This document shows, in pieces, positions 6,061 through 6,504 of a stretch of 6,504 bases of DNA. Below the pieces are notes generated by a model that ran no database searches, was not told the origin of the DNA, and worked only from the letters and a program-made list of their open reading frames with translations. Position 1 is the stretch's first letter, and the number at the start of each line of letters is the position of its first letter. The DNA is from Octadecabacter sp. (GTDB lineage Bacteria; Pseudomonadota; Alphaproteobacteria; Rhodobacterales; Rhodobacteraceae): assembly GCA_003533975.1 (NCBI GenBank), contig DQCL01000279.1, positions 1 to 6,504 of the forward strand, written 5' to 3'. A program made the position numbers and the translations under genes.

Positions 6061-6066
6061 AAGGAG
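6061..6066 (+). promoter_or_regulatory. Shine-Dalgarno of ftsH, defines a TTG start
   Basis: AAGGAG is a near-perfect Shine-Dalgarno with 7 bases to the TTG at 6074-6076. The in-frame stop TAA at 6059-6061 overlaps its first base, so no start upstream is possible in this frame. The strong site probably compensates for the weak initiation codon. Confidence 0.85.
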
Positions 6067-6073
6067 TGTCGCC

Positions 6074-6504
6074 TTGGGCAACGCACGTAATCTGGCCTTC
6101 TGGGTCGTTCTTTTCGTTCTTGTTATTTCGCTGTTCAACCTGTTCGGGAGCGGACAGAGCGCACAGGCCAGCAACGAAAAAGGCTATTCCGAATTTGTGC
6201 AGGCGGTTGAGGCTGGCGCGGTTGCGGAAGCCAATATCGACGGCGAGACGATCCGGTATCGCGGTTCAGACAACCGCGCCTACTTTGCGATCCTGCCGGA
6301 AGACGCCGAAGTGACGAACCTGTTGATTTCCAACGGTGTTCCGCTAACGGCTAAATCCCAAGAGCAATCGGGCCTGACAACTTTCCTTGTCGGCCTGTTG
6401 CCGTTCCTGCTGCTGATCGGTGTGTGGATATATTTCATGAACCGCATGCAGGGTGGCGGCAAAGGTGGGGCGATGGGTTTCGGCAAATCCAAGGCCAAGA
6501 TGCT
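6074..6504 (+). CDS. ftsH: FtsH, membrane AAA+ zinc protease, N-terminal part
   Basis: FtsH is a hexameric inner-membrane ATP-dependent metalloprotease that removes misassembled membrane proteins and regulatory substrates. The window holds 143 complete codons; the AAA+ and peptidase domains lie beyond its end. Visible in order are the start MGNARN, TM1 (residues 7-24, LAFWVVLFVLVISLFNLF), a periplasmic domain (about 25-100) with YSEFVQAVEAGAVAEANI typical of the FtsH extracellular fold, and TM2 (101-122, including LLPFLLLIGVWIYFM). The glycine-rich cytoplasmic linker then leads into GFGKSKAKM, the conserved entry to the ATPase domain. The start codon is TTG: an in-frame TAA lies at 6059-6061, the AAGGAG at 6061-6066 is ideally spaced, and the next in-frame ATG falls at the end of TM2. 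A gene finder that excludes TTG would miss or truncate this gene. Confidence 0.94.
   Translation, partial: MGNARNLAFWVVLFVLVISLFNLFGSGQSAQASNEKGYSEFVQAVEAGAVAEANIDGETIRYRGSDNRAYFAILPEDAEVTNLLISNGVPLTAKSQEQSGLTTFLVGLLPFLLLIGVWIYFMNRMQGGGKGGAMGFGKSKAKM

Noticed and set aside
6039..6314. Forward open frame of 91 codons at the ftsH start
   Set aside because: It overlaps the ftsH start in another frame and has no family features. The FtsH frame shows both TMs and the ideal Shine-Dalgarno.
1..6504. Mobile element, phage, CRISPR or defence system
   Set aside because: All coding space is filled by a continuous, conserved housekeeping operon with uniform style. There are no transposase frames, terminal repeats or spaced repeats.

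Overview
The window is a stretch of an alphaproteobacterial chromosome carrying the Tol-Pal cell-envelope operon. All genes lie on the + strand in the order tolQ (3' end), tolR, tolA, tolB, pal, cpoB/ybgF, tilS, ftsH (5' end). The moderately GC-rich sequence, the protein style (TolR beginning MGAG, TolA with a Pro/Glu-rich linker, Pal with a C-x4-C near its C-terminus, FtsH beginning MGNARN) and the gene order continuing from cpoB into tilS and ftsH all fit Rhodobacterales, probably the Roseobacter group. This placement comes from recalled family features, not from a search.

Region 1 (1-1843) holds the inner-membrane motor and its transducer. TolQ and TolR form the proton-driven stator, and TolA carries the energy across the periplasm. 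The genes are separated by only 3 and 6 bases, so they are certainly co-transcribed. Region 2 (1844-1922) is a 79-base gap filled by a possible 28-codon ORF whose start overlaps the tolA stop and whose stop overlaps the candidate GTG start of tolB. Region 3 (1923-4738) holds the periplasmic and outer-membrane half: TolB (beta-propeller), Pal (lipoprotein that binds peptidoglycan) and CpoB (coiled coil plus TPR). A 91-base gap before pal holds a plausible internal promoter. Region 4 (4729-5988) is tilS, the tRNA-Ile lysidine synthetase, overlapping cpoB by 10 bases. Region 5 (5989-6504) is an 85-base gap with a possible promoter and a clear Shine-Dalgarno, then the first 143 codons of ftsH, which must start at TTG.

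Together the first seven genes make the machine that pulls the outer membrane inward at the division site and coordinates this with peptidoglycan synthesis. tilS and ftsH are housekeeping neighbours (AUA decoding, membrane protein quality control). I see no mobile element, CRISPR array, tRNA, rRNA or convincing terminator. The window is mostly well-known biology. The least explained items are the bridging small ORF between tolA and tolB, the unusual composition of TolA (a single lysine and two Arg-Pro patches in an acidic linker) and the forced TTG start of ftsH.
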